A stretch of 64,000 bases of DNA from Phycisphaera sp. (GTDB taxonomy: Bacteria > Planctomycetota > Phycisphaerae > Phycisphaerales > Phycisphaeraceae). The notes below the pieces were generated by a model. The model saw only the letters and a list, made by a program, of their open reading frames with translations, was not told the DNA's origin and did no database searches. The DNA lies in the NCBI GenBank assembly GCA_016125215.1, contig WGMF01000017.1, forward strand, positions 1 through 64,000. The letters are read 5' to 3'. The position numbers were made by a program, and so were the translations under genes. Of the stretch, positions 61,675-64,000 are shown in pieces (positions within the stretch are counted from its first letter, which is position 1; each line of letters begins with the position of its first letter).

Positions 61675-62870
61675 GGCGTGTTGCCCTCCGGCTCAACGGA
61701 GAGCGGTTGCGTGGAGGGATCGTCGGTCGGGCCCGGTTCGTCGGCGGGTCGAGCCTCATCGTTGGGTTTGTCCGTGTCCGCCTTGATCTCGGGCGGCCTG
61801 CGGTCGAAGTCCAGAAGTCTCTGTGCCACGCCGAGGTCTCCGCGCAGGAGGTGGGGCTGTTCGGTGCGGTGCCCGCCGTGGCAGATCAGGCAATCGACGC
61901 GTGTGACATCGGGGTGTTTGGGCGGTGCGATCTCCTGGGGCTTGTGGCACTGGTAGCAGACCTTTTCACCGCTTGTGCGCATGAGGTAGGGCCGGGACGA
62001 TTTATGCGGGGTGTGGCAGACGGTACAGGACCCTTGCTTGACCGCCTCGTGCAGGCCGGGCGTATCGCTTTGTGCCTGAATGGAGTCGCCGTGGCAGTCG
62101 AGGCAGTGTTTGTCCACGTCTTGTCGCAGGACGTTGGCGTGCTGGGTGTCGTGGCACTTCTCGCAGGTGTCCTGGCCCCACATGTTGTGGGCGCTGCGGG
62201 AGATTTTCATGTCGCGCGTGCGCCTGCGGATGGTGCGTGAATCGACGAGGAGCAATCGGTTGCCCGCAGCGTGGGGGTCGTGACAGGCGGAGCACTGCAC
62301 GTCCTGAGGCAGGTGCGAGTGCATGGAGTCGTTCTGGATGAAGCTCTTATCGTGGCAGGTGTAGCACAGGTCGGGCTGTTTAACGGTGAGCAAGCCGGCA
62401 AACTCGGACTTGTGCGGTTCGTGGCACCGCCGACACTCGCCCAGGTAAGCCGGGCCGTGGGCCCAGTCGTCGGGTTCGAGTTTGAAATAAGAATCGTGAC
62501 AGGTGACGCACAGGTCTTTGCCGCCCGTCGGGGCGCTGAAGCCGCCGGTGCGGTCGTGGCAGCCAAAACAACTCCGGTCGGCGTAGGGCCGGTGATAAAA
62601 ATAAGTGACGGGCTTGGGCTTTTCGGGCAGCCCCTGCGCCACGGCGGCGGCCTGCTGCTCTTTTTCGATCTGGTCGAGCATCCACTGGGGCATGGGCACG
62701 CCGTCGAAAAAAAACGAGAGGGTTTCGTAGTCTTTCTCCGGACTGCACCCGACGTAGACCGCAAGCAAAACCACCGTTGCGACGCCGACAAAAATGACAC
62801 GCCCCCACGACGACGGGCCGACCGGTCGTGCGAGACAGGATCGAATACTTGGCGGAGTCATAGGCAGCAT
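61671..62870 (-). CDS. Decaheme cytochrome c lipoprotein
   Basis: 399 residues. Lipobox in VVLLAVYVGCSPE. Exactly ten CxxCH: CFGCH, CVTCH, CRRCH, CYTCH, CSACH, CEKCH, CLDCH, CTVCH, CYQCH, CLICH, with DPHAAG and TPHKS after several; no variant motifs. A helical linker (QWMLDQIEKEQQAAAVAQ) precedes the first heme, and an Asp/Glu/Pro-rich tail follows the last. Ten hemes in about 300 residues equals the MtrA wire that plugs an MtrB-type barrel. First gene of the minus-strand operon, coupled by ATGA to the barrel. Confidence 0.92.
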   Translation of the reverse strand: MLPMTPPSIRSCLARPVGPSSWGRVIFVGVATVVLLAVYVGCSPEKDYETLSFFFDGVPMPQWMLDQIEKEQQAAAVAQGLPEKPKPVTYFYHRPYADRSCFGCHDRTGGFSAPTGGKDLCVTCHDSYFKLEPDDWAHGPAYLGECRRCHEPHKSEFAGLLTVKQPDLCYTCHDKSFIQNDSMHSHLPQDVQCSACHDPHAAGNRLLLVDSRTIRRRTRDMKISRSAHNMWGQDTCEKCHDTQHANVLRQDVDKHCLDCHGDSIQAQSDTPGLHEAVKQGSCTVCHTPHKSSRPYLMRTSGEKVCYQCHKPQEIAPPKHPDVTRVDCLICHGGHRTEQPHLLRGDLGVAQRLLDFDRRPPEIKADTDKPNDEARPADEPGPTDDPSTQPLSVEPEGNTP

Positions 62871-63152
62871 GGCGGCGTGTTCTTATCTATGAAAATGGCA
62901 AACCGTGTGCCCGACCCGAGGGATTTGAACAGCCTTGATCGCTCACAGGGGCCGACAAATACTGGAGTTAGACCCGGCATTCCCGCGGGTGGTAATAATA
63001 AGATATACCAATCCTAATTATGAGAAGCAAGCCCCCCGCCCGCTCTCGAAAACGCCCACCACGATCACGTCAAACCGGGTCGGGCCTGCATCGTGAAATG
63101 GAATGAACTTTGCACTGAACTGGGGTATCCATCCGATCACCGGAGGCTCACG
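62871..63152. other. Divergent promoter region of the two conduit-side operons
   Basis: 282 bases between the decaheme start and the second NHL gene. 63004-63014 (TATACCAATCC) is the inverse of the GGATTGGTATA at 131-141 next to the IS630 tail. Bases 62910-62935 resemble a reversed tRNA T-arm end but no tRNA folds. CGGAGG before ATG 63153 is a good ribosome site. No gene seen. Confidence 0.5.
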
Positions 63153-64000
63153 ATGCCACGCACGATCCAATCCCCACTGACCCCGCCGCTCGTCCTGGCG
63201 TGCATCCTGCTCGGCGCGTGCGCCTCGACGCCCGTCGACACCACACCCCAAGCCAACAAGGAGCCGGTCTACTTCCCAGCCGCACCCAACCCGCCTCGCA
63301 TCCAACACCTTGTCAGCTTCGACAAGACCAGCGTCTGGGCCAAGTCGCAAGCCCAGGAAACCTCCTTCTCCCAGTGGGTTGTCGGCGAGGAAAAACCCAG
63401 GTTCGGCCAGTCCGACCGCATCGACACGCCCTACGGCGTCGCCGCGTACAAAGGAAAAATCTACATCTGTGACGTCGGGCTGGATAAGGTCCACGTCATG
63501 GACATTAAAAACGGCACGGTCGGCGTCCTCGGCTCCCCCGACATGATGGGCAACCCCGTCAACATCACCATCGACACCGACGGAACAAAATACCTCTGCG
63601 ACACCGGCAAGCGACAGGTCTTCGTCTTCGACGCCAACGACAAGTTCGTCCGGCAGTTCGGCGACGTCGACCACCTCATGCCCATCGACCTGGCCATCGA
63701 GGGCGACACGCTCTTCATTGCGGACCTCATCGACGGGCAGGTCGAACTCTGGAGCAAAGACGGCACATTCCTGCGTGCCATCAGCTCCAAAGGCACCGGC
63801 CCCGACCAGCTCAGCGAGCCGACCAACCTTGCCATCGGCCCAGACCACCGCATCTACGTTGCCGACACCGATGCCCAGCAGATCAAGGTCTTCGACCAGG
63901 AGGGCAAGTACCAGGGTTCCATCGGACGCCCGGGCAACCAGGTCGGCTCGTTCGCAAGACCCAAGGGCATTGCCATCGACCCGCACGGCAACGTCTACGT
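63153..64000 (+). CDS. NHL-repeat beta-propeller lipoprotein 2 (cut by window edge)
   Basis: At least 282 residues, open to the right edge. Start ATG 63153 with CGGAGG 8 bases upstream. Lipoprotein signal with lipobox LLGAC (MPRTIQSPLTPPLVLACILLGAC). Blades visible: IDTPYGVAAYKGKIYICDVG, GNPVNITIDTDGTKYLCDTG, LMPIDLAIEGDTLFIADLI, LSEPTNLAIGPDHRIYVADTD and a last one GSFARPKGIAIDPHGNVYV. Similar to the lipoprotein at 58617-59636 and divergent from the decaheme-barrel operon, so the two propellers flank the conduit genes. Confidence 0.88.
   Translation, partial: MPRTIQSPLTPPLVLACILLGACASTPVDTTPQANKEPVYFPAAPNPPRIQHLVSFDKTSVWAKSQAQETSFSQWVVGEEKPRFGQSDRIDTPYGVAAYKGKIYICDVGLDKVHVMDIKNGTVGVLGSPDMMGNPVNITIDTDGTKYLCDTGKRQVFVFDANDKFVRQFGDVDHLMPIDLAIEGDTLFIADLIDGQVELWSKDGTFLRAISSKGTGPDQLSEPTNLAIGPDHRIYVADTDAQQIKVFDQEGKYQGSIGRPGNQVGSFARPKGIAIDPHGNVY

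Noticed and set aside
62900-62960. tRNA gene or tRNA fragment on the minus strand
   Set aside because: The stretch GACCCGAGGGATTTGAACA looks like a reversed T-arm end, but the T stem does not pair and no acceptor, D or anticodon arm can be built.

Overview
The window looks like chromosomal DNA of a high-GC planctomycete, most likely from the Phycisphaerae side of the phylum. The reasons are a PEP-CTERM protein next to a prepilin with an H-X9-DG tail, a second large secreted protein ending in a prepilin-like segment, FHA and PP2C-type signalling proteins, a rich set of lipoproteins and multiheme cytochromes, and planctomycete-style intergenic repeats. The assignment is inference; no rRNA or other marker gene was seen.

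Layout. 1-1.9 kb: tail of an IS630-type transposase, a PEP-CTERM protein and a prepilin. 2.1-24.2 kb: mostly housekeeping and regulation: DEAD-box helicase, alanine racemase, VOC protein, redoxin lipoprotein, ArnT-like glycosyltransferase, class V aminotransferase, FHA-GAF-histidine kinase, ArgH, zinc-ribbon proteins, an RluB-type pseudouridine synthase, a dienelactone hydrolase, NagD-type phosphatase, PocR-GAF-PP2C phosphatase and HldE. 24.7-29.5 kb: pyruvate:ferredoxin oxidoreductase plus a dihydroorotate-dehydrogenase-like protein. 29.7-35.3 kb: rpsP, trmD, rplS, lysS, a GxxExxY protein and a LolC/E-type permease. 35.3-47 kb: PhyH dioxygenase, M16-like protein, TolB-like lipoprotein, Xer recombinase, a PP-loop protein, RmuC and an NtrC-type regulator.

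47.1-64 kb is a dedicated electron-transfer island. It has an AhbC/NirJ-like radical SAM protein of heme synthesis, a CbcL-like cytochrome b/c fusion, a NapC/NirT-type cytochrome, two paralogous 15-site cytochromes and a Cys-less thioredoxin-fold/TPR protein on the plus strand. A convergent minus-strand operon encodes a decaheme lipoprotein translationally coupled to an outer-membrane beta-barrel, an NHL-propeller lipoprotein and a 12-site cytochrome; a second NHL lipoprotein is divergent from it. The six cytochromes carry 67 CxxCH sites plus 8 CX3CH/CX4CH variants. Together they suggest a quinol-to-outside (or reverse) electron conduit.

The second theme is repeats. At eight or more loci there are paired inverted arms, each made of about three copies of a 7-8 nt word with 1-2 nt spacers. 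The word differs between loci but agrees between the two arms of a locus. One pair (29-bp arms, 28/29 matching, both ending in TTAA) encloses exactly one gene, a GxxExxY PD-(D/E)XK-like protein. One arm lies in frame inside lysS, others supply stop codons, and three elements contain a second repeat type nested inside. A separate REP-like palindrome occurs six times, only in the cytochrome island, mostly inside signal-peptide-coding DNA. The GxxExxY cassette and its arm family are my best candidate for an undescribed system.
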